A stretch of 64,000 bases of DNA from Desulfosporosinus sp. OT (GCF_000224515.1 NZ_AGAF01000164.1:1-64000); one strand, 5' to 3'. Counted from the stretch's first letter, positions 26,410-35,474 are shown. Translations and numbers: made by a program. Notes: a model not told the origin generated them from the letters alone.

Positions 26410-27378
26410 TTAGGCCCCCCTCTCCCCAAACCGTGCAGAAAGACGCTCATATTCTTGTTCTGCAGATTGCATGATGTCCCGAATAATATCGGCTGCAGGC
26501 TCAACACGTTTAACCGCCCCAGCGATTTGACCAGCCATAATTGAACCGTTCTCAACATCTCCGTCTACCATAGCTAATTGTAATCTTCCGACGCCCAACT
26601 TCCCGATCTCTTCAGGCGCCATCCCTTCCCGTTCATATTCATCAATTTCACGGGTAAAGTGATTATCCAAACAACGAACTGGATGACCAGTTGAACGGCC
26701 TGTAATTACAGTAGCACGGTCTTTAGCTTGAATAATTTTAGCTTTGATAAGAGGCGAGATTGTACACTCTTCTGCGCACATAAAACGTGTCCCCATCTGC
26801 ACCCCTTCAGCGCCGAGGGCTAAGGCTGCTATGAGGCCTCGACCATCCACGACCCCTCCGGCAGCAATGACTGGGATTTTAACTGCGTCAACCACTTGCG
26901 GAACTAAAGGTAAGGTTCCTATCTCACCAATATGTCCACCAGACTCCATTCCTTCGGCAATTAAAGCATCTACCCCGGCCTTTTCCAACCGCTTGGCTAA
27001 CGCAACAGAGGCTACCACAGGAATCACCTTGGTGCCAATTTCTTTAAGCATGGGCACATACTTACCGGGATTTCCTGCCCCTGTCGTAATCACCGGGACA
27101 CGTTCCTCAATAATAACCCGCATGACTTCATCCACAAATGGAGACATCAGCATAACATTAACTCCAAATGGCTTATTGGTAACTGCTTTCACTTTATGAA
27201 TTTCTTGCCGCAACCAGTCGGCTGGGGCATGTCCCGCACCAATGATGCCTAAACCGCCACCTTCCGAGACAGCGGCAGCTAATTCTCCAGTTGCAACCCA
27301 TGCCATTCCGCCTTGGAAAATCGGATAATCAATCCCGATCAGTTCGCAAATTTTCGTTTTTATCATTGTTTTAATCAT
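26410..27378 (-). CDS. fabK: enoyl-ACP reductase FabK
   Basis: FabK is the FMN-dependent enoyl-ACP reductase used instead of FabI in many Firmicutes. The sequence has KTKICELIGIDYPIFQGGMA, IAEGMESGGHIGE, IPVIAAGGVVDGRGL and LGAEGVQMGTRFMCA, the canonical FabK arrangement. The start chosen is the ATG that overlaps the fabH stop (ATGA); a frame starting at 27423 lies deep in fabH and was rejected. 322 residues. Confidence 0.9.
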   Translation of the reverse strand: MIKTMIKTKICELIGIDYPIFQGGMAWVATGELAAAVSEGGGLGIIGAGHAPADWLRQEIHKVKAVTNKPFGVNVMLMSPFVDEVMRVIIEERVPVITTGAGNPGKYVPMLKEIGTKVIPVVASVALAKRLEKAGVDALIAEGMESGGHIGEIGTLPLVPQVVDAVKIPVIAAGGVVDGRGLIAALALGAEGVQMGTRFMCAEECTISPLIKAKIIQAKDRATVITGRSTGHPVRCLDNHFTREIDEYEREGMAPEEIGKLGVGRLQLAMVDGDVENGSIMAGQIAGAVKRVEPAADIIRDIMQSAEQEYERLSARFGERGA

Positions 27379-28376
27379 TCTTTTAACCCTACTTTCGTCC
27401 ATTTCAACACACAAGCTCCCCAAGTAAGCCCTGTACCAAATCCAACCATAACGATGATATCCCCCTCGGCAAGGCGTCCCTCTTTAATCACTTCATCAAG
27501 GGCCACAGGAATGGATGCTGCCGACATATTACCATACTTGTCCAGGTTTACAACTACCTTTTCTGGTGAAATTCCCAGACGTTTAATCGCAGCATCGACA
27601 ATCCTGATATTTGCTTGATGTGGGACTAGCAGATCCACATCTTCTTTCGTTAAACCGGCCTTCTCAAGAACCTTTAGAGAAACATCCCCCATAATCCGAA
27701 TAGCAAATTTATAGACTTCTTTACCCTCCATCTGGAGAGTATGTAAGTTCTTGCCTACTGATTCCAAGCTTGCCGGACACTTTGAACCGCCCGCTGGTTG
27801 ACTAAGCAACATACCGCCAGAACCGTCCGAACCTAATTCAAAACTCAAAAAGCCAAATCCTTCTTGGACCGGTTGTAAAACTGCAGCCCCCGCCCCATCA
27901 CCGAAGAGAATACACGTTGAACGGTCTTCCCAGTTCAGAATTTTACTCATTGTTTCTCCGCCAATGACGAGTACGGTTTTATACATTCCCGTAGCAACAA
28001 ACTGACTAGCGGTTGCCACTGTATAAATAAATCCAGTACATCCTGCTTCCAGATCAAAAGCCGCGGCATTTTTTGCCCCTAAACGCTCTGCCACGAGGCA
28101 AGCAGTCGCCGGAAATGCATAGTCAGGTGTTATCGTCGCCACGATAATGAGATCAACCTCTTCAGGGTCAATCTGAGCGTCCTCTAAAGCTCTCAAGCCC
28201 GCAAAGTAACACAATTCCGAGACAGGGGTGTCTTTCGAGGCGATATGCCGCTCCTTAATTCCAGTGCGTGTAGAGATCCATTCATCCTTTGTGTCCACAA
28301 TCTTCTCTAAATCCGCATTAGTTAAAACATTTTCGGGAAGATATGATCCTGTCCCCACAATACCAACACTTCGCAT
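27375..28376 (-). CDS. fabH: beta-ketoacyl-ACP synthase III
   Basis: FabH starts fatty-acid synthesis by joining acyl-CoA with malonyl-ACP. C113 is in DLEAGCTGFIYTV, with His in LVPHQANIRI and Asn in YGNMSAASIP. The ATG giving MRSVGIVGTGSYLPE (333 residues) follows AGAGGA; an upstream GTG overlapping the plsX stop would add 14 untypical residues. Confidence 0.94.
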   Translation of the reverse strand: MRSVGIVGTGSYLPENVLTNADLEKIVDTKDEWISTRTGIKERHIASKDTPVSELCYFAGLRALEDAQIDPEEVDLIIVATITPDYAFPATACLVAERLGAKNAAAFDLEAGCTGFIYTVATASQFVATGMYKTVLVIGGETMSKILNWEDRSTCILFGDGAGAAVLQPVQEGFGFLSFELGSDGSGGMLLSQPAGGSKCPASLESVGKNLHTLQMEGKEVYKFAIRIMGDVSLKVLEKAGLTKEDVDLLVPHQANIRIVDAAIKRLGISPEKVVVNLDKYGNMSAASIPVALDEVIKEGRLAEGDIIVMVGFGTGLTWGACVLKWTKVGLKE

Positions 28377-28414
28377 AGTCACATGTCCTCTTTTCTGTTT
28401 ATTAAACATCAGAC

Positions 28415-29398
28415 TCACTTAGGAAGCTCTTCCCGAATCTGTTCAATAAAATGCGTTTGCACACATTCCTGGGCTACCCGGATGGCATTTAAAATCGCCT
28501 TCGCTTTTGAACTTCCATGACATATAATACTAATCCCATTGACCCCAAGCAAAGGGGCCCCGCCATACTCAGCATAATCCATCATCTGAGCGAACTCTTT
28601 TAAACCCGGTTTGACGGCCATTGCCCCTAGCTTACGGATCGTGGTTGAAGTAATTTTTTCCTTAATGACTTGAACAAATACCCCTGCCAGCCCTTCAGCC
28701 GTTTTAAGTAATACATTTCCCACAAAACCGTCACAAACAACCACATCAGCACGCCCATAGGGGACATCCCGTCCTTCGACATTTCCGAGAAAATTGATGG
28801 GCGCTTCTTTAAGCAACAGGTAGGCTTTCTGGGTCAGTTCATTTCCTTTCCCTTCTTCACTGCCTACATTGAGCAGACCAACGCGCGGATTTGGAATCCT
28901 CAAGATTCTTGCTGCATAAATGCTGCCCATCAGTGCATATTGGCAAAGTTGCTCTGGTGTCGCATCTAAATTAGCTCCGACATCGAGAATAAGCTTCCCT
29001 CCCTCCACAGTCGGAAGCACTGTGGCAATAGCAGGTCTTTCAATTCCCTTTATGCGCCCTAAACCGAGAAGTGCAGCAGCCATTTGTGCTCCAGTACTTC
29101 CCGCACTCACGACGGCATCCGCTTCTCCTTGCTTTACTAATCGGGTCGCAACCACTATCGTAGCATCCTTTTTCTTACGAACGGCATTGGCAGGGTGCTC
29201 GTCCATCCCGATGACCTCCGTAGCTTCAACAAACGATATGTTCTTAGGTCTCGTGCCTGTTAAGGAGGGAAGCACCCGCTCTTTTGGCCCCACCAAAATG
29301 AGATCTACTTTAGGATTCTTTTCTGCAGCCATCAGTGTCCCTTTTATAATCTCCTCCGGGGCATAATCGCCACCCATTGCATCCACAGCAATTCTCAT
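28415..29398 (-). CDS. plsX: phosphate acyltransferase PlsX
   Basis: PlsX makes acyl-phosphate from acyl-ACP for phospholipid synthesis. The N-terminal MRIAVDAMGGDYAP, SAGSTGAQMAAALLGLGRI and VVCDGFVGNVLLKTAEGLA are family signatures. 327 residues. The ATG overlaps the stop of fapR (TAAATG), as usual for the fapR-plsX pair. Confidence 0.96.
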   Translation of the reverse strand: MRIAVDAMGGDYAPEEIIKGTLMAAEKNPKVDLILVGPKERVLPSLTGTRPKNISFVEATEVIGMDEHPANAVRKKKDATIVVATRLVKQGEADAVVSAGSTGAQMAAALLGLGRIKGIERPAIATVLPTVEGGKLILDVGANLDATPEQLCQYALMGSIYAARILRIPNPRVGLLNVGSEEGKGNELTQKAYLLLKEAPINFLGNVEGRDVPYGRADVVVCDGFVGNVLLKTAEGLAGVFVQVIKEKITSTTIRKLGAMAVKPGLKEFAQMMDYAEYGGAPLLGVNGISIICHGSSKAKAILNAIRVAQECVQTHFIEQIREELPK

Positions 29399-29986
29399 TT
29401 ATTCCATCTCCGTTTCCCGTACATCCTCAAGCCCAACAATTGCAAAAAGAACCCAGGTTCCTCGGAGCACTTCCTCCGCATCAACTTTTACCGATACTTG
29501 GACCCAATATTTACTCTGCTTACGTTTGAGCACTGTTCCTTCAGCAACAGCGATCTCACCTAACTGAACTGGTCGTAAAAATTTTAGTTCGACACTCCCC
29601 GTCAAGGCCATCGGCGCATCCACTAAGCTAATGGCTAGAGAATTAGCCTGGGCAAACAGATAATGTCCGCGAGCAACTCTCGCCTTAGTCAAGACCATGC
29701 TTTCATCAATTAGCAACTCAGAACGGGCTCTCTCTCCAATAACCAGTTCTAACAGTTTCCCGATCAATTCCTGATCATCTAAAGACTTTAATGTTGAGTA
29801 AGCTTCTTGAGCTACCACCCGGGTTCTTTCTCGAAGTTCTGGGATACCCAGTTCACCACGATCTAGACGAATGGTTGAGACACTCACTTTAAATCGCTCT
29901 GCAAGCTCTTCGTCGGTAAAGAATGGATGCTTGGAAAGTGCTTCTCCTAATACTTTACGGCGATCTACTTTACTATATCGGGCCAT
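29399..29986 (-). CDS. fapR: fatty-acid synthesis repressor FapR
   Basis: FapR represses lipid synthesis genes and is released by malonyl-CoA. The 195-residue protein has a DeoR-type helix-turn-helix (DEELAERFKVSVSTIRLDRG, about residues 23-42) and a C-terminal hot-dog domain (ARGHYLFAQANSLAISLVD, VELKFLRPVQLGE). It heads the fab operon behind a good promoter. No clear FapR palindrome of the Bacillus type was seen nearby, so autoregulation is not shown by the sequence. Confidence 0.93.
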   Translation of the reverse strand: MARYSKVDRRKVLGEALSKHPFFTDEELAERFKVSVSTIRLDRGELGIPELRERTRVVAQEAYSTLKSLDDQELIGKLLELVIGERARSELLIDESMVLTKARVARGHYLFAQANSLAISLVDAPMALTGSVELKFLRPVQLGEIAVAEGTVLKRKQSKYWVQVSVKVDAEEVLRGTWVLFAIVGLEDVRETEME

Positions 29987-30120
29987 CTATATCACCATTT
30001 CTCACCCTACTTACAATTTCCTGATTAATATTCTCTGACTAACAATACCATGTCGCGGTTCGAGGACCTAAGTTCGCGCTCACACCTCGAACATTCCATC
30101 GGAATTACGACCTGGTCACA

Positions 30121-30149
30121 ATTATAAACCATCGCGCTTCACTTATCAA
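30121..30149 (-). promoter_or_regulatory. sigma-A promoter for the fapR-plsX-fab operon
   Basis: TTGATA (30144-30149) and TATAAT (30121-30126) are separated by 17 nt. The implied 5' UTR is about 130 nt, long enough to hold a regulatory structure; none was identified. Confidence 0.8.
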
Positions 30150-30197
30150 TAAATAACCCTGTCGAAGGTAGATGGAAAATGGAATAATAGCTTATAG

Positions 30198-30235
30198 ACA
30201 ATGTAGGGGCACGATACATCGTGCCCCTACATTGT
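30198..30235. repeat. 38-bp near-perfect palindrome (GTAGGGGC type)
   Basis: ACAATGTAGGGGCACGAT and its exact complement flank a 2-nt centre. The GTAGGGGC...GCCCCTAC core resembles a widespread class of mobile palindromic repeats in bacterial genomes. It lies between the rpmF terminator and fapR. Confidence 0.85.
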
Positions 30236-30236
30236 G

Positions 30237-30270
30237 GTAAAACAAAAGAGCCCCTGTTTCAGAGCTCTTT
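30237..30270 (-). terminator. intrinsic terminator after rpmF
   Basis: On the minus strand AAAGAGC pairs with GCTCTTT, with an inner CTG/CAG step, followed by TTTTGTTTT. It is 18 nt past the rpmF stop. Confidence 0.85.
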
Positions 30271-30288
30271 GTTCTTGCGCGCTAAACC

Positions 30289-30468
30289 TTAAGATTCTAC
30301 AGCAATAACTACCTTTGAATTATAATACCCACAGCTAGGGCATATATAATGAGGCATTTTCGGTTTATGGCATTGGGGGCATTCGATGTGGTTTGGTGCA
30401 GTTATTTTCCACATAGCCCGACGTTTGCGTACTCTTGATTTTGATTGGCGATGTTGCGGTACACCCAT
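30289..30468 (-). CDS. rpmF: 50S ribosomal protein L32
   Basis: A 59-residue protein beginning MGVPQHRQSKSRVRKRRAMW with a zinc ribbon formed by CPQC and CPSC, the signature of the zinc-binding form of L32. ATG start with an AGGGGG SD. It follows the DUF177 gene yceD, the normal pairing, and is closed by a terminator. Confidence 0.97.
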   Translation of the reverse strand: MGVPQHRQSKSRVRKRRAMWKITAPNHIECPQCHKPKMPHYICPSCGYYNSKVVIAVES

Positions 30469-30500
30469 AATTACACCCCCTTTAGGTTCTCTAAAATTAA

Positions 30501-31010
30501 TTAGTCATTGAATTGCCACTTGGCCAGTGCCGCTAACCGAGGGTCAATGTTGCTCTCCCCGCAATGACACGGAGTCTGATTTCGGTTCGCACCACAGGTC
30601 GGGCATAATCCCTGACACTCTGCTGAACAAATAAACTTCATCGGCAAAGCTAACACAATTTGTTCAAAGATTCGATCCTTGATCTCGACCTCATCTTTGT
30701 CCAAAAGAAGTGCTGTCTCAAGCTGATCTTCGGTTGCCAGTGTTCGGAAAACCCATTCGTCTTGGAAGGAGAGACTAAATGGATAAACAAACGTCTCTAG
30801 ACAACGTCCACACGTAGCTTTAAGATCCGTGTGAATCGTCCCGTGAACCAACAAAGCTTTACTTGTGTTGTTTACCTGAAGTTGAACATGTACCGGTGCT
30901 TGAAACGAAAGGGCTTCTATTCCCAAATCGAAGGAAGAAAAATCTTCGACCAAATCGAAACGGGCACTTCCACCTTCCTTATTACGAACCTGGGCTACAT
31001 TCACTTTCAT
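30501..31010 (-). CDS. yceD: DUF177 protein YceD (23S rRNA accumulation)
   Basis: YceD/DUF177 proteins are linked to 23S rRNA accumulation and are nearly always beside rpmF. The 169-residue protein has the conserved core ATCGRCLETF (residues near 80) and a C-terminal Cys cluster (CSAECQGLCPTCG, then CHC) that could bind zinc. The ATG at 31008-31010 follows GGGGTGG; an ATG seven codons upstream would sit about 8 nt from the transcription start and lacks an SD. Confidence 0.88.
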   Translation of the reverse strand: MKVNVAQVRNKEGGSARFDLVEDFSSFDLGIEALSFQAPVHVQLQVNNTSKALLVHGTIHTDLKATCGRCLETFVYPFSLSFQDEWVFRTLATEDQLETALLLDKDEVEIKDRIFEQIVLALPMKFICSAECQGLCPTCGANRNQTPCHCGESNIDPRLAALAKWQFND

Positions 31011-31036
31011 ATTATCCACCCCAATACACATCCACT

Positions 31037-31065
31037 ATTATAGTTGGCACATTTTTCTTTGTCAA
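31037..31065 (-). promoter_or_regulatory. consensus sigma-A promoter for yceD-rpmF
   Basis: TTGACA (31060-31065) and TATAAT (31037-31042), both perfect consensus, with a 17-nt spacer, about 30 nt upstream of the yceD ATG. Confidence 0.92.
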
Positions 31066-31260
31066 GTGAAAACTCTTTACTTAGTATATTATACTCCTAA
31101 TCCACTTCTAGGATTCTTACTTCTTTTAAATGGGGGTTTCGTTTGCACAGGTAGTTTAAATACGTACTTCTTACTCTTCACGAGACCCAAATCAGAGAAA
31201 AGCTTAGAGAGCACAAAACGTCAAATCGACAAGCGAATAACAATGCAGCGTGCGCGAACA

Positions 31261-31395
31261 CGATAGTCTCCAGTGACGATAGTCTCAGTGGAGATTATCG
31301 CCGAAAGCGCACGGCCCATAACGAATACTATCGCGCTGAGGATTAGTATCGCCGAAGGCGCTAACCCATAACGAACACTTATCGCCGTAGGATGC
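31261..31395. repeat. tandem imperfect repeats with family S palindromes
   Basis: The segment holds repeated CGATAGTCTC(C)AGTG(GAG) units and two roughly 50-nt tandem units of the type ATTATCGCCGAA(A/G)GCGC...CCCATAACGAA(T/C)AC, plus a third partial ATCGCCGTAGGATG. It is related to modules inside repeat R (10777-10802 and 17479-17503). It fills the 0.4-kb gap between the yceD promoter and the ackA stop. Confidence 0.75.
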
Positions 31396-31415
31396 TAAGA
31401 AACTTCTTCTCCACC

Positions 31416-32609
31416 TTAGCGAGTTAATTCAAACGTATCTAAAGCAATCATCAGTTCTTCATTGGTCGGGATAACCAAAACCCGACAAGAGGCATTCGTT
31501 GCGGAAACATCCGCTTCCACACCCCGGACCTTATTTTTTTCTTCATCAATGTTTACACCTAGGTAGCTCATATTAGCGCAGATAGCTGCTCGCATGGTAA
31601 ATGAGTTTTCTCCCAGTCCTGCCGTAAATATAATAGCATCTACGCCATTTAACGCTGCGGCATAAGCACCAATATATTTTTTAGCGTCATAAGCAAAAAT
31701 CTCTAAGGCCAGCTTAGCACGGTAATTTCCTTCTTCTGCAGCCTTCTCGATGTCCCTAAAGTCACTGCTTACCCCTGAAACCCCAAGAACACCACATTTT
31801 TTATTTAGGAAATTATCGATTTGATCGGAATTTAGATTTTCTTTTCGCATAATATAGGTAACAATTGCTGGATCCAAATCTCCAGAGCGTGTTCCCATCA
31901 AAAGCCCTTGCAATGGAGTGAAGCCCATCGAAGTTTCAATGGATTTTCCACCTTTAATGGCGGTAATAGAGGAACCATTACCCAAATGACAGGTAATAAT
32001 CTTTAGTTCTTCTGCTGGTTTTCCGAGCAGAGCGGTAGCACGCTGACTGACATATTTGTGAGATGTTCCATGGAAACCATATCTGCGAATTTTATATTTT
32101 TCGTAAAGTTCATAAGTTAATCCATAGAGATACGCATAATCAGGCATAGTTTGATGGAAAGCGGTATCAAAGACTGCTACTTGTGGAATCCCTGGCATAA
32201 GTTTCTGGCATGCTTCAATTCCTGCAATATTAGGAGGATTATGAAGTGGAGCTATCTCGATGCAGTCTTGGATGGCCTGCATAACTGCATCATCAATTAA
32301 TGCAGATTTTGCAAAATTCTCTCCGCCATGTACAACTCGATGTCCAACCGCCGCAATTTCTTTTAAATCTTTAACCGCCCCGTATGTAGGGGACACCAAG
32401 GCCTTTAACACGAGCTCAATGGCAACAGTATGATTCGGGATTTCAGTTGTAATAACTTCTTTATCTCCAGAAGCCGTGCGATGTGTAAGTACAGCGCCCT
32501 CAAGACCGATGCGTTCAACTAACCCTATACCGACTGTGTCCTTTGTAGTCATGTCTATCAATTGATATTTTAGTGAAGAACTCCCACAATTTACAACAAG
32601 AATTTTCAA
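31416..32609 (-). CDS. ackA: acetate kinase
   Basis: Acetate kinase interconverts acetate and acetyl phosphate with ATP, usually for energy gain in fermentation. The N-terminal [54 protein letters not shown] and [10 protein letters not shown] are the family motifs. 397 residues. TTG start behind AGGGGG. No pta is adjacent; the gene stands alone here. Confidence 0.96.
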   Translation of the reverse strand: MKILVVNCGSSSLKYQLIDMTTKDTVGIGLVERIGLEGAVLTHRTASGDKEVITTEIPNHTVAIELVLKALVSPTYGAVKDLKEIAAVGHRVVHGGENFAKSALIDDAVMQAIQDCIEIAPLHNPPNIAGIEACQKLMPGIPQVAVFDTAFHQTMPDYAYLYGLTYELYEKYKIRRYGFHGTSHKYVSQRATALLGKPAEELKIITCHLGNGSSITAIKGGKSIETSMGFTPLQGLLMGTRSGDLDPAIVTYIMRKENLNSDQIDNFLNKKCGVLGVSGVSSDFRDIEKAAEEGNYRAKLALEIFAYDAKKYIGAYAAALNGVDAIIFTAGLGENSFTMRAAICANMSYLGVNIDEEKNKVRGVEADVSATNASCRVLVIPTNEELMIALDTFELTR

Positions 32610-32819
32610 GTATTATGCCCCCTTATATTTTTTCTACCAATCCATGACTTTTCCACTAGCATTTAGAAGTAACTTGACCCAAATAACAAAACTAGTTTTC
32701 CACTTTTACCAGATGTAACCTTTTTGAGTTTGCTTACTCCATGAGTGTAGCACAAAATTTTAGGTGTTTTCAAGCCCCAACATGATTATTATTAAATTAA
32801 TTTCAGAAAATTTCTAATA

Positions 32820-32843
32820 TTAAGGCTTTGGTTTAAGCCTTAA
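32820..32843 (+). other. terminator-like hairpin upstream of ylbJ
   Basis: TTAAGGCTT and AAGCCTTAA form a 9-bp stem with a 6-nt loop followed by TTTTAT on the plus strand. It lies between divergent ackA and ylbJ, so there is no obvious gene for it to terminate; it could shield ylbJ or act in its leader. The rest of the 0.3-kb gap shows nothing else. Confidence 0.4.
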
Positions 32844-32927
32844 TTTTATAACTTGTTCAAACTGAAAAGTCCGACTTCTAGGGACCAAAATTCCTCCATA
32901 TAAATTATGAAGGAAGGTGATATTTTC

Positions 32928-34082
32928 ATGTCCACAGTTGCCCGTGCGTTGGCCTTAAGTCTCCTTGCCCTCAGCATGTTTATCTATCCTCAGGAAGTAC
33001 TTAGCTCGGCAGGCGAAGGCTTGACCTTATGGTGGCGTTTTGTCCTCCCCGCTTTACTCCCCTTTTTCATCCTTTCCGAGCTCCTGATGGCGGCAGGATT
33101 TGTCCACTTTCTCGGTATTCTTCTGGAAGCGTTCATGCGTCCGCTTTTTCGTCTTCCCGGCAAGGCGGCCTTTGTTGTGGCCATGGGATACACATCAGGT
33201 TTTCCAATGGGAGCTGTGCTGACTGCGCGGCTTCGCCAAGCTGGAGAAATCACCCGTGAAGAAGGGGAACGTCTTTTAGCCTTTACTAATAACCCTAGCC
33301 CTGGATTTATGTTTGGTGCTGTAGCCTCTGGGATGTTGGGTAAACCTACGCTTGGCATCTTATTGGCCAGCTCTGTTTATCTTGCAAACATCATTGTTGG
33401 AATTCTTTTTCGTTTCTATCGCGTGACACCGGGTTCTCGGCAAGCAACCCATTTGCCTTCATTCAAAAGAGCATGGTATGAAATGAAAAACGCCCAGGCC
33501 AAAGACAACCGGGCTTTTGGACAAATTCTTGGTGATGCCATCAGACAAAGTACAACGACTGTCCTTATGGTTGCTGGTTTTATGGCCTTTTTTTCAGTGA
33601 TCCTACGACTCTTAAACACCTGGCATATTACCCTGATATTAGCCACTCTTAGTCACAGTGTCATCCGTATTGTTCAGATTCCTGTTTTCCTAGCATTTTT
33701 CAATGGTCTTTTCGAAATGACGTTAGGTTGCCAGGAGACAATCCAAGCCCTTTCTTCACTTCATCAACAGGTGGCACTTATAACCCTCCTGATGGGCTGG
33801 GGGGGGCTTTCAGTATTCGCCCAAGTCGCTGGATTAATTAGCGGAACTGATTTGCGCTTTTCTTCATTTGTGGTTGCTCGGGCCCTTCAAGCAATTATTG
33901 CTCTAGGATTAAGCCAACTCTTCCTCTTAGTTGCCAAAGTGCCGACCTTTTCCTTTTTTCCGACCCAAGTTCCAAGCACATCGGCTCTCTGGTGGAATAC
34001 ATGGCACTTAAGCTCCCTGATCTTTGTTGGGATCATGACTATTTTTCTAATGTTCACCTTGATTCGACAATCAGTGCGCTAA
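32928..34082 (+). CDS. ylbJ: sporulation integral membrane protein YlbJ
   Basis: YlbJ is a mother-cell membrane protein needed for a proper spore cortex in Bacillus. The 384-residue protein has about eight membrane segments and nucleoside-recognition (Gate) patterns such as LLPFFILSELLMAAG, MGYTSGFPMGAVLTARL and LLAFTNNPSPGFMFG. The ATG at 32928 follows GAAGGAAGGTG; an ATG seven codons upstream overlaps that SD. It is one of three plus-strand genes. A sigma-E promoter would be expected; only a weak CATATAAAT-like -10 was seen. Confidence 0.9.
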   Translation: MSTVARALALSLLALSMFIYPQEVLSSAGEGLTLWWRFVLPALLPFFILSELLMAAGFVHFLGILLEAFMRPLFRLPGKAAFVVAMGYTSGFPMGAVLTARLRQAGEITREEGERLLAFTNNPSPGFMFGAVASGMLGKPTLGILLASSVYLANIIVGILFRFYRVTPGSRQATHLPSFKRAWYEMKNAQAKDNRAFGQILGDAIRQSTTTVLMVAGFMAFFSVILRLLNTWHITLILATLSHSVIRIVQIPVFLAFFNGLFEMTLGCQETIQALSSLHQQVALITLLMGWGGLSVFAQVAGLISGTDLRFSSFVVARALQAIIALGLSQLFLLVAKVPTFSFFPTQVPSTSALWWNTWHLSSLIFVGIMTIFLMFTLIRQSVR

Positions 34083-34111
34083 AGCAACCTTGTTTTGACT
34101 CTGGCAAGTCG

Positions 34112-34154
34112 TACGAAAGAGAGAAGGGCGTTATTCCCCCTTCTCTCTTTCGTA
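34112..34154. terminator. 17-bp hairpin between convergent ylbJ and the coiled-coil gene
   Basis: TACGAAAGAGAGAAGGG and its exact complement flank a 9-nt loop. There is no U-tract beyond the stem, so termination strength is uncertain. The stem encodes the last residues (YEREKGE) of the minus-strand gene, whose stop lies in the loop. Confidence 0.5.
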
Positions 34155-34631
34155 GTTACCCGGCTGATCGCGTTCTTCTTTGGCTAACCCTTTTAATTGC
34201 TCGCGATTTTTACGCAATGCTTGAAGCGTTTCGTACAAACTCTGCTCTACATGCTGAAGCATTTCGTCGGCGTATTGGACAGCTCCAATTTTAACTTCAT
34301 GGGCAAATGTTTGTGCCTGTCGAACAATGTCTTCTCCATAGCTCTGAGCCTGTTTAACCACTTCATTTTCTACTGCCATCTTATCGACGTAATTTTTACC
34401 TCGCTCCATGATTCTCTGGGCTTCCACTTGAGCTTCATTTAAAATCCTTTCTCGTTCTTTCAAAACCCATTTAGCATTCGTCAACTCTTCAGGCAAGGCC
34501 GCACGTACGCGATCTAATAATTCAAAGACGACTGTATCATCGACCAAAACTTTCCCCGTCATCGGGATCTTAGGCCCATGGTCTACAATTTCTTCCACTT
34601 CATTAAGTAAACTTAAGATATCACTTTCCAC
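34131..34631 (-). CDS. coiled-coil protein of unknown function
   Basis: I do not assign a function. The 166-residue protein is largely helical: a short N-terminal region (MESDILSLLNEVEEIVDHG, then a TGKVLVDD turn) and a long charged coiled coil (about residues 50-150) rich in Glu, Gln and Lys, resembling the stalk-type ATPase-like proteins that sit between ylbJ and rsmD in clostridia. No membrane segment or signal peptide. GTG start with SD GAGAGG. The coaD gene often found in this neighbourhood is absent. Confidence 0.75.
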   Translation of the reverse strand: MESDILSLLNEVEEIVDHGPKIPMTGKVLVDDTVVFELLDRVRAALPEELTNAKWVLKERERILNEAQVEAQRIMERGKNYVDKMAVENEVVKQAQSYGEDIVRQAQTFAHEVKIGAVQYADEMLQHVEQSLYETLQALRKNREQLKGLAKEERDQPGNYEREKGE

Positions 34632-34648
34632 TTATATCCTCTCCCTCG

Positions 34649-35200
34649 TCATACATCCATTCTCTGTAAATACCATACCTTTGTGTCGCCATACTCGCCT
34701 GTTTTACGAATCTCAAACGGAAAAATATCACCATTTAATTCTTCGTCTTTAGCTGTTTCAGCGACGATAACGCCGAATGGTGCTAAATAAGAGTGCTCCT
34801 TAAAAGTCAAGATTGCCTTAGAAACAAGTTCCTTATGATAAGGCGGATCCAGAAAAATAAGATCAAAAACTTCAGCAGGGTATCGGTTTATATACTTAAA
34901 GGCGTCCATCAATAAAAGTTTGGCCTTTGGGCTTACCCCAACTTTTTCAAGATTTTCACATATGACCTTATGAGCGTTAAGACTCTTCTCTACCAGCACT
35001 GCTTCCCGCGAACCACGGGAAAGTGCTTCAATCGCTAGATTTCCGGTTCCAGCAAATAGATCTAATACCCGGGCATCCAAGACCTTATCCCCTAAAACAT
35101 TAAAAATAGCACCCTTCACTTTATCTGAGGTCGGGCGCGTTAGCGTTCCTTCTACCGCCTTAAGTTGACGACCACGCATCTCACCTGCAATAATCCTCAT
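34649..35200 (-). CDS. rsmD: 16S rRNA (guanine966-N2)-methyltransferase RsmD
   Basis: RsmD methylates G966 of 16S rRNA. The N-terminal MRIIAGEMRGRQLKAVEG, the SAM-binding VLDLFAGTGNLAIEALSRG and the catalytic LIFLDPPYHKE (DPPY) are clear. 183 residues, ATG start. It lies next to the coiled-coil gene and upstream of divergent gpr. Confidence 0.95.
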   Translation of the reverse strand: MRIIAGEMRGRQLKAVEGTLTRPTSDKVKGAIFNVLGDKVLDARVLDLFAGTGNLAIEALSRGSREAVLVEKSLNAHKVICENLEKVGVSPKAKLLLMDAFKYINRYPAEVFDLIFLDPPYHKELVSKAILTFKEHSYLAPFGVIVAETAKDEELNGDIFPFEIRKTGEYGDTKVWYLQRMDV

Positions 35201-35323
35201 AAATCCTCCATATTATATTATAGCAGAGCTTATTGAGCTTTACAGCCACCAATATAGATATTTAGAAAATACCTTCATCTATCAGTATACCATAGCGAGT
35301 GTGAATTTCTTCTCTGAATATCA

Positions 35324-35353
35324 TGCATATCATTTTAGTTTTTGCCTATACTA
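35324..35353 (+). promoter_or_regulatory. candidate forespore sigma-G/F promoter for gpr
   Basis: TGCATA (35324-35329) and TATACTA (35347-35353) with a 17-nt spacer resemble the sigma-G pattern (GCATA, CATACTA), about 120 nt upstream of gpr. gpr is forespore-controlled in Bacillus, which supports the reading; the UTR is longer than usual. Confidence 0.4.
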
Positions 35354-35474
35354 GCTATGGTGCCTTTTCCTATCTGTTTTCGTTACTTTTGTTTTCCCTC
35401 TCTGTTCACTGGAGCTATAAAGCCTCAGTGACTTTTTAAGTTTTGTATAAATATATATATAAAGGAGCAGCGAA

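Noticed and set aside
29987..30060. FapR operator upstream of fapR
   Set aside because: TTAGTCAGAGAATATTAA in the leader has the wrong spacing and centre compared with the known 17-bp site.
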